Shown piece by piece: positions 1-8,575 of a stretch of DNA of 55,714 nt. The position numbers were made by a program, and so were the translations under genes. The DNA is from Candidatus Omnitrophota bacterium (GTDB taxonomy: Bacteria > Omnitrophota > Gorgyraeia > Duberdicusellales > 4484-171). The stretch is from contig PMCS01000026.1 in assembly GCA_003154195.1 (NCBI GenBank), positions 1 to 55,714 on the forward strand. Reading direction: 5' to 3'. Within the stretch, counting starts at the first letter, position 1. Each line of letters starts with the position of its first letter. Under the pieces are notes generated by a model that saw only the letters and a list, made by a program, of their open reading frames with translations, did no database searches and was not told where the DNA came from.

Positions 1-60
1 TTTATCGGTATCGATACCGATAAAAATATCGTAATCACTGGGCCTGTAGGTATGTATCAT
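1..60 (-). CDS. IS110-like transposase, N-terminal fragment (runs off left edge)
   Basis: Read on the minus strand, a good ribosome binding site (GGGAGGTG, complement of 66-73) precedes an ATG at 60, and 20 codons stay open to the window edge. The peptide ends in FIGIDTDK, which resembles the N-terminal GID-x-x-K segment carrying the first acidic residue of the DEDD catalytic domain in IS110-family transposases. Only the start is present, so the family call rests on this one motif and on the typical very short N-terminus. A transposase at a contig end is also what a multicopy insertion sequence would produce during assembly. Other RuvC-fold proteins with a similar start cannot be excluded. 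Confidence 0.5.
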   Translation of the reverse strand, partial: MIHTYRPSDYDIFIGIDTDK

Positions 61-82
61 GTGACACCTCCCTTTGGATATA

Positions 83-111
83 ATTATATCCCCTTAGGAG
101 AAGATTGACAC
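83..111 (-). promoter_or_regulatory. Promoter for the left-edge transposase
   Basis: On the minus strand a perfect -10 (TATAAT, complement of 83-88) lies 17 bases from a 4/6 -35 (GTGTCA, complement of 106-111). The predicted transcription start is about 15 bases before the ATG at 60. The -10 sits inside a perfect 16-base palindrome at 76-91, so it could also be an operator. Confidence 0.5.
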
Positions 112-171
112 ATTAACATACCATCTTAGTGGCAAAATCTTTATGGTTTGTTATGAGAGATGTGATAATTA

Positions 172-1035
172 CTATTTTATGTTTTTTTTAGGATTGATGT
201 AGTGGCAGATCAGTTCGGCTTTTAAATAGTCAAACGCTTCGTCGGGATCGCTGACGATTTTAAACAATTTTATATCTTCGGGAGAAATTGTCCCCCATTT
301 AAGCATTTCATCGAAATTAATCAACTTTTCCCAATATTCGCGGCCGTAGAGGACTATCGGCATATGTTTTTTCGTTTTATTGGTTTGCAAGAGTGTCAAC
401 ACCTCAAAGAATTCATCCAGCGTGCCGTATCCTCCGGGGAAAACCACCAGCGCTTTCGCCAGGTAGAAGAACCAGAATTTACGGATAAAGAAATAATGGA
501 ATTCAAAAGCTAATTCTTTTGACTGATAGGAATTAGGTATCTGTTCCTGGGGCAGGCTGATGTTGAATCCAATTGATTTACCGTTTGCCCTTTTTGCGCC
601 CAGTCCCGCGGCTTCCATGATTCCCGGGCCGCCGCCGGAACATATCGCGAAACTGCCGCAATCATCCCCCAGTTGCTTAAACCACCGGGTAAGCCTTTCC
701 GCTAATTTTGCCGCGTCCTCATAGTAGCGGGACATGATGAGATTATGCTTGGCCTGTTCGTATCGCTGGGTTAAATTTTTATCGGGATTTTTACGGGCTA
801 ATTGTGCTTCGATTTCTTTCAGCGCCGCTGATGCTTTCTGTTTGGAGAGCGTACGCGCCGACCCGAAAAATACCACGGTATTTCTTAAATTGTATTTTCT
901 AAACCGGAACTGGGGCTCGAGCAACTCCGCCAGTACGCGGATGGGCCGGGCGTGAGGGCTGTTTAAAAATTCATAATTGTTGTAAGCTTTAGCGATGGAT
1001 AGATGCCGGGGTGATTTTTTTATATTTTTTTTCAT
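172..1035 (-). CDS. LOG-family (lysine decarboxylase-like) nucleotide phosphoribohydrolase-type protein
   Basis: The 287-residue protein carries the family signatures SGGGPGIMEAA (about residues 133-143) and PGGYGTLDEFF (about 200-210), which bind the nucleotide and form the active site in LOG proteins. These enzymes cleave ribose 5-phosphate from nucleoside monophosphates (cytokinin activation in plants); the bacterial substrate is often unknown. The frame is open upstream to 1467, but that part is translated repeat-like, hydrophobic sequence. The ATG at 1035, followed by a lysine-rich start, fits the family better. The stretch before the Rossmann core is longer than in minimal LOG proteins. 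It is transcribed leftwards, towards the transposase fragment and away from the radical SAM gene. Confidence 0.8.
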   Translation of the reverse strand: MKKNIKKSPRHLSIAKAYNNYEFLNSPHARPIRVLAELLEPQFRFRKYNLRNTVVFFGSARTLSKQKASAALKEIEAQLARKNPDKNLTQRYEQAKHNLIMSRYYEDAAKLAERLTRWFKQLGDDCGSFAICSGGGPGIMEAAGLGAKRANGKSIGFNISLPQEQIPNSYQSKELAFEFHYFFIRKFWFFYLAKALVVFPGGYGTLDEFFEVLTLLQTNKTKKHMPIVLYGREYWEKLINFDEMLKWGTISPEDIKLFKIVSDPDEAFDYLKAELICHYINPKKNIK

Positions 1036-1550
1036 GGTATAAATATAACATAAGAGCGGGGGGATAACAATAGGAACATGCAAAAGAGTGAAGGATGAAG
1101 GAAGATGGATGAAGGATGAGGAAAAAATCTTGTGAGTACGTGAACTTGTGAGGAAAACCAAAAAATTTACCACCAAGACACTCAGCCACAAAGAATAATA
1201 AAGAAAAATAATTCTTACCACAAAGGGCAGGAAGAAAGCGAAAAGGACGAAGGATGAAAAAATGGGAAAAAAGAGGGAAAGGGAAAAAGGTTGTATAGCG
1301 ATAAATAGAAGGGTAAAATACATCAAGCTAGTGTAGTGAGTCCCGCCATCGGCGGGGCGAACGGGTGGATAGAAAATAGCTTTTGTTTTTTTGGTTGTCG
1401 GTTGTTGGCTATCAGGTTTTATCCCCATATTTCTTTTATCCGCGTTATTCGCGCGATTTGTTGTCAAAATTTTTTCGATGAACTGAAAAGTATTTTTGTA
1501 TTTATCCGTGCCTATCTGTGTTCATCTGTGGCTAAAATTCTTGGTGTTGT
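1036..1550. repeat. Intergenic region with short word repeats
   Basis: This 515-base gap between divergent genes holds no convincing gene. It contains the tandem word GAAGGATGA (about 1090-1120 and 1248-1257) and the word ACCACCAAGACACTCAGCCAC near 1169-1190, partly repeated near 1217. A third word set around 1505-1535 (ATCCGTGCC, ATCTGTGTTCATCTGTGG) lies before the next gene. The words match the families that form large inverted repeats elsewhere in the window, but no complete opposite arm is visible here. Confidence 0.55.
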
Positions 1551-2420
1551 ATGCCCATAATCGAACCATCCATCCGTCCCCCCTCAGAAGCGGATAGTTT
1601 CCTGTTGCAGGTAACTCTCGGCTGTTCTTCCAACGACTGCACGTTTTGCGCGGCCTACCTTAATAAACCTTTCGCCATAAAAGATTCTAAAGAGATTATT
1701 AAAGATATCGAAAGAGAAGCAAGGCATAGCCCCGATACCAGGAGAGTTTTTCTTTTAGACGGCGATGCTCTGGCAATAAATAATGAAAAATTACTGCCGA
1801 TTTTAAAAAAATTAGACAGTAGTTTTCCTGAACTGGCCAGGGTTTCCAGCTATGCTAACGGCTATAATATCGTTAAGCGCAGCGATGAAGAACTGAGGGC
1901 GCTTTACGAGCATAAAGTGCAGTTGGTTTATATCGGCCTGGAGAGCGGGAGCCAGGATATTTTGAGCCGCTGTCGTAAGCGCTCCAGCGTAAACGAGATG
2001 GTCGAGGCGGTGAGGAAAGCCGATAAGGCAAAGATAAAATCTTCGGTCATTGTTTTACTGGGATTGGGAGGCAGAGAAAATTCCGCGGAACATGTTAAAG
2101 CTACAGCTGAAGCGCTGAATCAAATGCAGCCGCGTTATTTATCTTTTCTTTCGTTAATGGTTGTCCGGGGCACGCCTTTGTATAAGCAGGTTAAGGCCGG
2201 TGAGTTTAAAGAGTTAAATCCTTCCGAATTATTAAAAGAGGCTTATGATATTATTTCCGGGCTGAAATTAGAGAAAACTATATTTCGTTCCAACCACGCT
2301 TCTAATTATCTTGCTCTTGCCGGAAGATTCCCCCATGATAAAGATGTTTTGCTTGATCAGCTCCAATCGGCTTTGGACGGGGAGACGGGATTGCGGCCTG
2401 AGTTTTTAAGAGGGTTGTAA
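1551..2420 (+). CDS. Radical SAM enzyme of unknown substrate
   Basis: The 289-residue protein has the cluster-binding cysteines C25, C30 and C33 in GCSSNDCTFC, a C-x4-C-x2-C spacing found in one branch of radical SAM proteins instead of the classical C-x3-C-x2-C. An ESGS-type stretch (GLESGSQDIL) follows in the TIM barrel, where the family contacts SAM. The N-terminus (EPSIRPPSEADS) is typical of this branch. There is no obvious accessory cluster domain. Its neighbours (LOG protein, SMC) give no clue to the substrate. The start ATG has only a weak ribosome binding site. Confidence 0.8.
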   Translation: MPIIEPSIRPPSEADSFLLQVTLGCSSNDCTFCAAYLNKPFAIKDSKEIIKDIEREARHSPDTRRVFLLDGDALAINNEKLLPILKKLDSSFPELARVSSYANGYNIVKRSDEELRALYEHKVQLVYIGLESGSQDILSRCRKRSSVNEMVEAVRKADKAKIKSSVIVLLGLGGRENSAEHVKATAEALNQMQPRYLSFLSLMVVRGTPLYKQVKAGEFKELNPSELLKEAYDIISGLKLEKTIFRSNHASNYLALAGRFPHDKDVLLDQLQSALDGETGLRPEFLRGL

Positions 2421-2804
2421 AAAAATTGCTTGCTTCTTTTTCCTATTTTTACCTGTGTCTTCTGTGCTCTTTGCGGTGAAGTATTTTGGTTATTCTGTGA
2501 AAATCTGTCCCTTGCGGGAGGCTTCGCACAGCAATCTGGGGACAAAAAAGTTTTTGTATCCGGTGGTGAAAATTAGCAGTATCACCTCAAAATGTAGTGC
2601 CCCGCCCATTTTTCTACACTTCCTATTGCGTCTTTGTTGATTTTGTGGTAAACTGCGCCCAAATAGGTAAATAAAGGCTTGCCGGAAGGCAGGCCTTCCC
2701 GCCGAAGGCGAGACTCCGCCAAAAGTTGGAAACTTTTGGCGAGTAAATTTTCTCTTTTTATCCGCGAAGCGTAGGCGTTATTTTTTGCGCAGAAAAAAAT
2801 AATT
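2421..2804. repeat. Intergenic region before smc: word repeat and three hairpins
   Basis: The first part carries single words of the dispersed families (TGTGTCTTCTGTGCTC near 2455). The second part has a GC-rich hairpin near 2672-2695, a hairpin at 2714-2743 (CGCCAAAAGTT / AACTTTTGGCG), and an AT-rich hairpin at 2778-2802 (TTATTTTTT / AAAAAAATAA) that ends two bases before the smc start codon. No clear Shine-Dalgarno sequence is present. A possible -10 (TAAACT, 2649-2654) has only a weak partner upstream. Confidence 0.6.
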
Positions 2805-5800
2805 ATGTATTTAAAAGAAATCGACATCTTTGGCTTTAAGTCATTCCCCGAAAAGACCAACATGAAGTTTGAGCCGGGGATAACCGTCATTGTTGGCCCC
2901 AACGGTTGCGGGAAGAGCAATACTTTAGACGCCATCAAATGGGCCTTGGGCGAGCAGAGTCCCAAATCTTTGCGCGGCAGCAAGATGGAAGATATCATTT
3001 TTAACGGTACCGATAACCACCCTCCCCTGGGCTATGCTGAAGTCGGCCTCACCTTTTCCAACGAAGATAATTATTTACCCATCGACTACAAGGAAGTTTC
3101 TATCGCCCGCCGGCTCTACCGTTCCGGCGAAAGCGAATATTACCTTAATAAGAGCCTCGTCCGGTTAAAAGATATCGAAGAATTGTTTATGGGCACGGGA
3201 ATCGGCGAATCTACTTACTCGTTTATTGAGCAGGGCAAGATCGACCTCTTTCTTAGTTATAAACCGGAAGATAAGCGCGTGATTTTTGATGAAGCCAGCG
3301 GTATCGTTAAATACAAAGAGAGAAAGAGAGAAACCCTGCGGCGGCTGGAAGAAGCGGACGAGAATTTAGTCCGGCTGGAGGATATAATCCTGGAAGTAAG
3401 GCGGCAAATCCGCTACCTCGATCGCCAGGTCGAGAAAGCCCGGCAATACAAAGAGGCTCAGGAGCGGCTGATCGAATGCGAGAAAAAAATCGCCGCGTTG
3501 CAATTTAACGAGCTGGAAGCTAAAAACAACGATTTAACCGGGCAATTGAATTCGTTTAAGGAAAAAGAAGAGGCGGAAGATAAGGAATTGGCTCAAGCTA
3601 AGGCGTCGCAGGATGATTTGGACGTTAAATTAAAAGAATTGCGCCGGCAGTTGGAGGAGGCTAATTCTTTAGTGATTTCCCTGGGCGCCCAGATCGACAG
3701 CTCTACCAGCCATATCAATGTTTATCAGCAGAGAATCAAAGAATTGGAAATGCGGCTTTTAAATCTTGAGCAGTCCAGGAATGACTTGGGCGGCCGCCTG
3801 GTATCGCAGGATAAGCGCCTCGAGGAAGAAAAGAAGCAGTTCGGCGTTATCGATGAAAACGTAAAGAAAATCGAAGAGGAAACGGCGTCATCGCGCCGGG
3901 AAAAGATAAGCCTGGATGAACAGATAAAAGAAGCGGCAAAAATAATCGAAGAGGAAAAAGTCAAGATTTTCGAGTGGGAAAGCAAAAAATCCCAACTGCA
4001 TAATTCTTTTATTGAAGCCCAGGCTAATTTAACGACTTTAGTCAAGAGGAAACAGCGGTTACTTTTAGATAAAGCGAAGCTGGAAGGTTTACTGAAGGAG
4101 AAACAGGCGGAACTCCAGAAGGCCCAGGTTGAACTTTCCGATCTTGAGACAACGCTTAATATCCTTAGGGATAAGAAAAGCAACCTTGCCGCTAAGGAGA
4201 AAATATTGTCTTCGCGCAAGGAAGAACTGCGGTCCCGGCTTATCGAAAAAGAAAAAGATCTTTTCGAGCTTAATTCCTGCTACGAATTTTTAAAAGATTT
4301 CCGGATGAAGTATGACAGTTTTTCTACCACTAAAAAGATTACGATTGTTTTTGACGAAGAACCTAAAAATATCAATAAATTAGTCGCTTCGCTCAAAGAT
4401 ATCGCGATACTGCAGGAAGGAAATGTTTACAAGGCTTGTGTCGAGGCGAAGGTTGTTTCTCTGGAAGAAAACCAGCTGGAAGGCATGATCGCGGCGGCTA
4501 ACCGGGAAATCGAAGAAACTAAAAGCAGCTTGGCGGAGCTTGAAGAAGAACTTAAAAAGGTAAGCTACGAGGCGAGCCTGGAAAATACGCAAATGCAGGG
4601 TGAAGAAAAACATTGGCAGGAGAAGGTTTTAGAAAAAGAGAATTTAGACAGCCAGTGGCGCCGGCTCAGGGAAGAGGCGGAATTGACCGACCAGGAAATG
4701 GCATCGAGCCTTGAGGCGATTTCAGCCCTGGAGCAGAAACAGAAAGAAAAAGAAGCGGAATTAGCCCTGGTAGATTCGAGCTTGGCCGCGTCGCAGGAAG
4801 CGCTGCATCGGTCCGGCGCTCTGACCGATAAAAATTCCGCGCGGATCCAGGAAATCGACGTCGAAACCGCCAGAAAAGAATCGCAGCTCCAGTCGTTTGC
4901 CGGCCAGAGAGAAGCGCTGCATTCTAAAATCAGCCTTCTGGAAAATGAACGGGCTAATGCCTTGAAAGATCTGGAGGCGATCGAAAAAGAAAAGAAAGAG
5001 GATGGCCAGCGTATCGAATCTTTTAACGGGCATATCGGCGAGCTTAATTTAAAAATAGAGGGAGATAAAGTAAGGGTCGAACAGTTTTCACTGAAGAAGT
5101 CGGAAATTGAGAACCAGGAAAACTTTTCCGCCGGCGAATTGGAAGAAAAAAGAAAAGCGCAAAATTTAATCGAAAAAGAATTGGAGGCGATCCGTTCGGA
5201 TATCTATAATAAAAAGATGGAGATCCAGAGCGTCGAATACGAGAAGGATAAGATCAAAGATTACCTCCGCCAGGTTTATCAGGTGGAGTTTGACCACGCT
5301 GCAGTTACGGACATTATCGAGGCGTTAGACGTTCTTCGGGAGGTCCGGGAGAAATTGCAGAAAAAGAAAGAATCGCTGGGCGAGGTTAATCTGGTTGCGA
5401 TCGATGAGTTCGAAGAACTCAAAAAAAGAGATGATTTTCTGGCGAAACAAAAAGATGATTTGCTGACCGCGAAAGAAAATTTAAAAAAGGCCATCACGAA
5501 AATAAATAAGACCTCGAAAGAGTTGTTTTTAGAGACCTTTGCCAAAATCGAAGAAGAATTCAAAAAGAATTTCCGGTTTCTCTTTAACGGCGGCCGAGCG
5601 CAATTGATCCTGATTGACCCGGATAATGTTTTGGAGTCGGGCGTGGAGATCGAGGTTCAGCCCCCCGGTAAAAAGCTTCAGAATGTATCGCTCTTGTCCG
5701 GCGGCGAAAAGGCGTTGACGGCGATTGCTTTGATTTTTGCTATTTTCCGGGTCAGGCCTTCGCCTTTATGCGTTCTGGACGAAATTGACGCGCCTCTGGA

Positions 5801-6080
5801 TGAGGCCAACGTCGACCGGTTTAACAATATTCTGCGCGAATTCGCTTCGTTTTCTCAATTTGTTTTAATCACTCATAATAAAAAGACAATGGCTAACTCC
5901 GATGTTTTGTATGGCGTGACCATGCAGGAAAAAGGAGTATCCAAGCTTGTCTCTGTCAAATTTGGTTCCGATAAACGCCCACAGATTAAGGCCAACCCGC
6001 TGCCCGTGCCGCCGCCCGAGCCGTCTACGCTACCCGTGTCTGAAGAAAAACCTGTTTTGGAAGGGGCAGCAGAGAACTAA
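2805..6080 (+). CDS. smc: SMC chromosome segregation ATPase with a reduced hinge
   Basis: SMC proteins organise and help segregate the chromosome as ATP-driven dimers. The 1091-residue product has Walker A GPNGCGKSNT at residues 31-40, the ABC signature LSGGEKAL near 964-971 and Walker B with D992-E993 (CVLDEIDAPLDEAN). Coiled coil runs from about 170 to 490 and from 565 to 930. The region between them, about residues 492-561, is far shorter than the usual 120-150 residue hinge, and I do not see the conserved hinge signatures (DLI, ALG, FLPL). A proline-rich tail of about 30 residues follows the head domain. No scpA or scpB lies nearby. Rad50-like ATPases were considered, but the head motifs are SMC-type and there is no zinc-hook CxxC at the apex. 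Confidence 0.9.
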   Translation: MYLKEIDIFGFKSFPEKTNMKFEPGITVIVGPNGCGKSNTLDAIKWALGEQSPKSLRGSKMEDIIFNGTDNHPPLGYAEVGLTFSNEDNYLPIDYKEVSIARRLYRSGESEYYLNKSLVRLKDIEELFMGTGIGESTYSFIEQGKIDLFLSYKPEDKRVIFDEASGIVKYKERKRETLRRLEEADENLVRLEDIILEVRRQIRYLDRQVEKARQYKEAQERLIECEKKIAALQFNELEAKNNDLTGQLNSFKEKEEAEDKELAQAKASQDDLDVKLKELRRQLEEANSLVISLGAQIDSSTSHINVYQQRIKELEMRLLNLEQSRNDLGGRLVSQDKRLEEEKKQFGVIDENVKKIEEETASSRREKISLDEQIKEAAKIIEEEKVKIFEWESKKSQLHNSFIEAQANLTTLVKRKQRLLLDKAKLEGLLKEKQAELQKAQVELSDLETTLNILRDKKSNLAAKEKILSSRKEELRSRLIEKEKDLFELNSCYEFLKDFRMKYDSFSTTKKITIVFDEEPKNINKLVASLKDIAILQEGNVYKACVEAKVVSLEENQLEGMIAAANREIEETKSSLAELEEELKKVSYEASLENTQMQGEEKHWQEKVLEKENLDSQWRRLREEAELTDQEMASSLEAISALEQKQKEKEAELALVDSSLAASQEALHRSGALTDKNSARIQEIDVETARKESQLQSFAGQREALHSKISLLENERANALKDLEAIEKEKKEDGQRIESFNGHIGELNLKIEGDKVRVEQFSLKKSEIENQENFSAGELEEKRKAQNLIEKELEAIRSDIYNKKMEIQSVEYEKDKIKDYLRQVYQVEFDHAAVTDIIEALDVLREVREKLQKKKESLGEVNLVAIDEFEELKKRDDFLAKQKDDLLTAKENLKKAITKINKTSKELFLETFAKIEEEFKKNFRFLFNGGRAQLILIDPDNVLESGVEIEVQPPGKKLQNVSLLSGGEKALTAIALIFAIFRVRPSPLCVLDEIDAPLDEANVDRFNNILREFASFSQFVLITHNKKTMANSDVLYGVTMQEKGVSKLVSVKFGSDKRPQIKANPLPVPPPEPSTLPVSEEKPVLEGAAEN

Positions 6081-6256
6081 CCAAAGAACCAAAAAACGAA
6101 AAAACGGAAGAGCCGAAAAACGGAAGAACCGAAAAATGCGATTCGTTAAGTTCGTTGAGCCGGTTAAGTCCGTTGTAGCGGTACGATCTTCTAACAGGCC
6201 TAACGGGCACAACAGTTTTACTTCCGGTTTTTTTGGTTTTTAGGTTTTTTAGTTTT
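6079..6256. repeat. Nested word-arm inverted repeat between smc and the FMN-barrel gene
   Basis: The outer left arm is made of A-rich words (AACCAAAGAACC, ACGGAAGAACCGAAAAA, about 6079-6135). The outer right arm is their T-rich complement (GGTTTTTAGGTTTTTTAG, about 6225-6256). Inside, words of a second set (GTTGAGCCGGTTAAG, about 6146-6176) face their complement (CTAACAGGCCTAACGGG, about 6190-6208). It lies at convergent gene ends and directly abuts the smc stop codon. Confidence 0.7.
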
Positions 6257-6260
6257 TCGG

Positions 6261-6728
6261 TTAGATTCTTTCTCTTACCAGCTTGCCATTGGGCAGGATT
6301 TCAATGATTTCTTCTATCTTGATTTTTAGGATGCGGAATTTTTTGGGGAAAGCCATTTCAAAATGAAGGTGGGTTTTTTCATTGCGTATCCCCTCGATGA
6401 TACGCCGGACCGAGAAGCTTACCTCTTTTTCTTTTAACAATCCCAGTAATTCTTCGAAATCTTTGTCTTGTTCCTTTATCACGGCCGCAGTCCCGTTTAC
6501 CTGGTAGGCGATCAGCGTTTCTTCATCCATCACCGGTAAGGAAACCCGTGAATGTTTTTTTATCGTTTTAAAAGTATTGTTTGCGGCAAAATCCGCCACG
6601 TAAAGAAAGTTATTTTCGGTTTTGAAGAGGAATTTCGGGGTAACGGCCGGCCGGCCGCGATAGTCGGTGGCGGCAAGACTAATATATTCCACGCCGGCTA
6701 AGAGTTCGTTTAGTTTTTTCTCCAGCAT
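6261..6728 (-). CDS. Pyridoxamine 5'-phosphate oxidase-like FMN-binding split-barrel protein
   Basis: The 155-residue protein begins with the family's typical pattern: a helix, then YISLAATDYRGRPAVTPKFL and NFLYVADFAANNTFKTIKKHSRVSL, the strands and FMN-phosphate contacts of the split barrel. Members range from PNPOx to flavin reductases and general stress proteins, so the substrate cannot be named. The ATG at 6728 is preferred over a TTG at 6737 because GGGGGTGA sits about ten bases upstream of it. The gene is isolated between repeat-filled gaps and converges with smc. Confidence 0.75.
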   Translation of the reverse strand: MLEKKLNELLAGVEYISLAATDYRGRPAVTPKFLFKTENNFLYVADFAANNTFKTIKKHSRVSLPVMDEETLIAYQVNGTAAVIKEQDKDFEELLGLLKEKEVSFSVRRIIEGIRNEKTHLHFEMAFPKKFRILKIKIEEIIEILPNGKLVRERI

Positions 6729-6777
6729 AAGCAGCAATCACCCCCTATATAATATATACCACATTATCTACCCAAAA

Positions 6778-6914
6778 ACCAATGTTGGACAGGTTGAGAC
6801 CGTTAAGCCAGTTGAGCCGGTCAAATCTGTTGAGATGGTTGAGCCAGTTGCGGGGTTGAAATCTTCTAACCGGCTTAACAGACCCAACTGGCCCAACAAA
6901 CGTAACAGTGTCGC
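6778..6914. repeat. Word-arm inverted repeat (GTTGAGCCGGT set)
   Basis: The left arm repeats the words GTTGAGACCGTTAAG, GTTGAGCCGGTCAAATC and GTTGAGATGGTTGAGCC. The right arm (TTCTAACCGGCTTAACAG, CCCAACTGGCCCAACAAAC) is their complement. The inner repeat at 6146-6208 is a diverged member of the same set. It fills the gap between two leftward genes. Confidence 0.65.
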
Positions 6915-6963
6915 TTTCATTTTTAATAAGTGGCTGCTTATGTGAGTGGTTTATATGGCAGGG

Positions 6964-8124
6964 TTAGGCTAAAACAATCTGGTTTTTGCCCCGTTTTTTC
7001 GCTTCATAAAGGGCTTCGTCGGATTTACGCACCAGCGTTCGTTTATCGCCGGCGTCAATAGGGAAGCTGGCGATGCCGATGCTTACGGTGAACCGGTTGC
7101 CGAGGATCTCTTTATCCTGGACGGATTTTCGGATACGTTCAGCTAAATTAAGAGCTTCGTCTTTGCCGGCGGTGGGGACAATCAGGGAAAATTCTTCTCC
7201 GCCGTAGCGGCAAAGGATATCGGCCTTGCGGGAGCTTTCTTTTAATATTTCGCTTATTTTTTTTAAAGCGCTGTCGCCCTGGATATGGCCGAAAGTATCG
7301 TTAAATTTTTTAAAATTATCCAGGTCGACCATCATCATCGACATGGTTTTTCCCTGTGTTTTAGTTTTTTCTATTTCTTCGTCGAGCTTGTATTGAAAAT
7401 AGCCGTGGTTCCACAGGCCGGTGAGGGAATCGGTGTGGGCTTTGATGAGGGTATCTTCGAATTCCTGGGAATTTTCCACCGCGCCCATGGCTTGTTCTAC
7501 AAACATATTAAAGATTCTTACGTCTTCTTCGCTGATCGGTTTTTGGGTGACGCAATTATCGACGATGATTATCGCTTCCGGTTTATCTTTTATCCATAGG
7601 GAAGAGATTAAGAATTCTTTTAACTGTAGCTGGGTAATGATACCGTTATTTTTAAACTTTTCTAATTTTTCTCCTTTAATATGGAGCGGGCTTTTTTCAA
7701 TCAATACGTCGAAAAGTATGCCGCTTTCGTTGGATAGGGGGAAGGAGAGTGACTCTACTAATTCCATGAATTTCGGTTTTATATTATCTTCTTTAACGCG
7801 GCGATAATTTTTTATTAAATCGTAAAGGTCTTTATTTTCTTTTTCGATATGTTGCCATATACCGTGGGCTTCCCGGTTATCCATCGGGCCGATGCCCATA
7901 AAACCGTTTATTTTTTTATTTGCTTCATCTACGACAAATAGTATGCCCCGGTTGAACGCAAGGCCTTGATGGGCGGTCAGGCCGGTCAGGATGATATATA
8001 CGACTTCGTCAAAGCGCAGGGTTGTGCGCATCGCTTTGGTAAGTTCGTAAAAAATATAAAATTGCGAACGTAATTTTTCTATTTCTTCCTTTAATGCTTC
8101 GATTTGAATAATTTCGTTTTCCAT
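6964..8124 (-). CDS. GAF-GGDEF diguanylate cyclase
   Basis: The protein probably makes the second messenger cyclic di-GMP from two GTP. It has 386 residues from the ATG at 8124: a short coiled coil (1-30), a GAF-like sensor (about 40-215), then a GGDEF domain (225-386). The active-site loop is GGEEF (308-312), an active variant. The metal-binding aspartates are in MMVDLDNFKKFND (265-276). The product-inhibition I-site RKAD is present at 299-302, five residues before GGEEF. There is no membrane segment, so it should be cytosolic. The frame stays open to 8286, but that part is a dispersed repeat and its translation has no domain character. No PilZ or EAL partner lies in the window. Confidence 0.88.
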   Translation of the reverse strand: MENEIIQIEALKEEIEKLRSQFYIFYELTKAMRTTLRFDEVVYIILTGLTAHQGLAFNRGILFVVDEANKKINGFMGIGPMDNREAHGIWQHIEKENKDLYDLIKNYRRVKEDNIKPKFMELVESLSFPLSNESGILFDVLIEKSPLHIKGEKLEKFKNNGIITQLQLKEFLISSLWIKDKPEAIIIVDNCVTQKPISEEDVRIFNMFVEQAMGAVENSQEFEDTLIKAHTDSLTGLWNHGYFQYKLDEEIEKTKTQGKTMSMMMVDLDNFKKFNDTFGHIQGDSALKKISEILKESSRKADILCRYGGEEFSLIVPTAGKDEALNLAERIRKSVQDKEILGNRFTVSIGIASFPIDAGDKRTLVRKSDEALYEAKKRGKNQIVLA

Positions 8125-8130
8125 ATATTT

Positions 8131-8272
8131 TAATGAGACTTCGCCGAGCGCAAGTCCCGAAGGGGCGCCGCGCGAGACGGTAGTCGAATTATCCCCGAAG
8201 GGGGTTTGCTGTGCAAAAAATATCCGTCTTCCTGACCGAAAAATGCGGGTGCCGCATTTTTCGGTCAGGAAG
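8131..8272 (+). repeat. Body-plus-hairpin dispersed element, copy 1
   Basis: The conserved body starts TAATGAGACTTCGCCGA and continues through CCCGAAGGGGCGC to GTAGTCGAATT. A strong hairpin of about 20-base arms follows at 8228-8272 (core GACCGAAAAATGCGG), with a small TTTGCTGTGCAAA hairpin at about 8207-8219. It lies in the 5' leader of the GGDEF gene, its conserved end 6 bases before that gene's start codon. Other copies are at 23483-23601, 36714-36805 and 55666-55700. Confidence 0.75.
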
Positions 8273-8338
8273 AAATAGAGAAACAATGTAAGTGTTTAAA
8301 AGTTAAAGAATATTTTATTGCGCAGTATAAAGTATGAT

Positions 8339-8368
8339 ATTATTAACATATTTAGGAGAAAAAGTCAA
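8339..8368 (-). promoter_or_regulatory. Promoter of the GGDEF gene
   Basis: On the minus strand a -35 TTGACT (complement of 8363-8368) is separated by 18 bases from a -10 AATAAT (complement of 8339-8344). The leader to the start codon would be about 210 bases and would include the whole body-plus-hairpin element. Confidence 0.5.
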
Positions 8369-8466
8369 TACTTCCCAGTTTTAAAAATTACGGCAAACTT
8401 TGCAATCGATTATTTCTGTATCAATATCGCAGGGCATTTACGTTTGAATACTTTTTTTGCATCTGC

Positions 8467-8540
8467 CTAACCGGAAAATGCGTTTACCGCATTTTCCGGT
8501 TAGTATGCAATTTATTTTTTGCGAAGCAAAAAATAAATTG
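8467..8540 (+). repeat. Paired hairpins upstream of the chemoreceptor gene
   Basis: Hairpin 1 (8467-8503) has the arms CTAACCGGAAAATGCG and its complement around a short loop. Hairpin 2 (8508-8540) has the perfect arms CAATTTATTTTTTGC and GCAAAAAATAAATTG around GAA. The last bases of hairpin 2 are part of the -35 box of the following promoter. The same two-hairpin layout occurs before the EF-G paralogue and rpmE. Confidence 0.8.
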
Positions 8541-8565
8541 ACAGATAACAAACTCTTGGTAAACT
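8538..8565 (+). promoter_or_regulatory. Promoter of the chemoreceptor gene
   Basis: A perfect -35 TTGACA (8538-8543) is followed after 16 bases by TAAACT (8560-8565, 4/6). Transcription would begin close to the ATG at 8576, which has no Shine-Dalgarno sequence, so the message may be leaderless. The -35 overlaps the foot of an upstream hairpin. Confidence 0.55.
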
Positions 8566-8575
8566 TAAAATATAT

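Noticed and set aside
2582-2998. 138-codon minus-strand frame over the smc start
   Set aside because: It is the complement of the conserved SMC Walker A region and shows no domain of its own.
3725-4219. Serine-rich minus-strand frame inside smc
   Set aside because: It is a shadow of the coiled-coil codons (Glu/Lys-rich read backwards gives Ser/Phe-rich).
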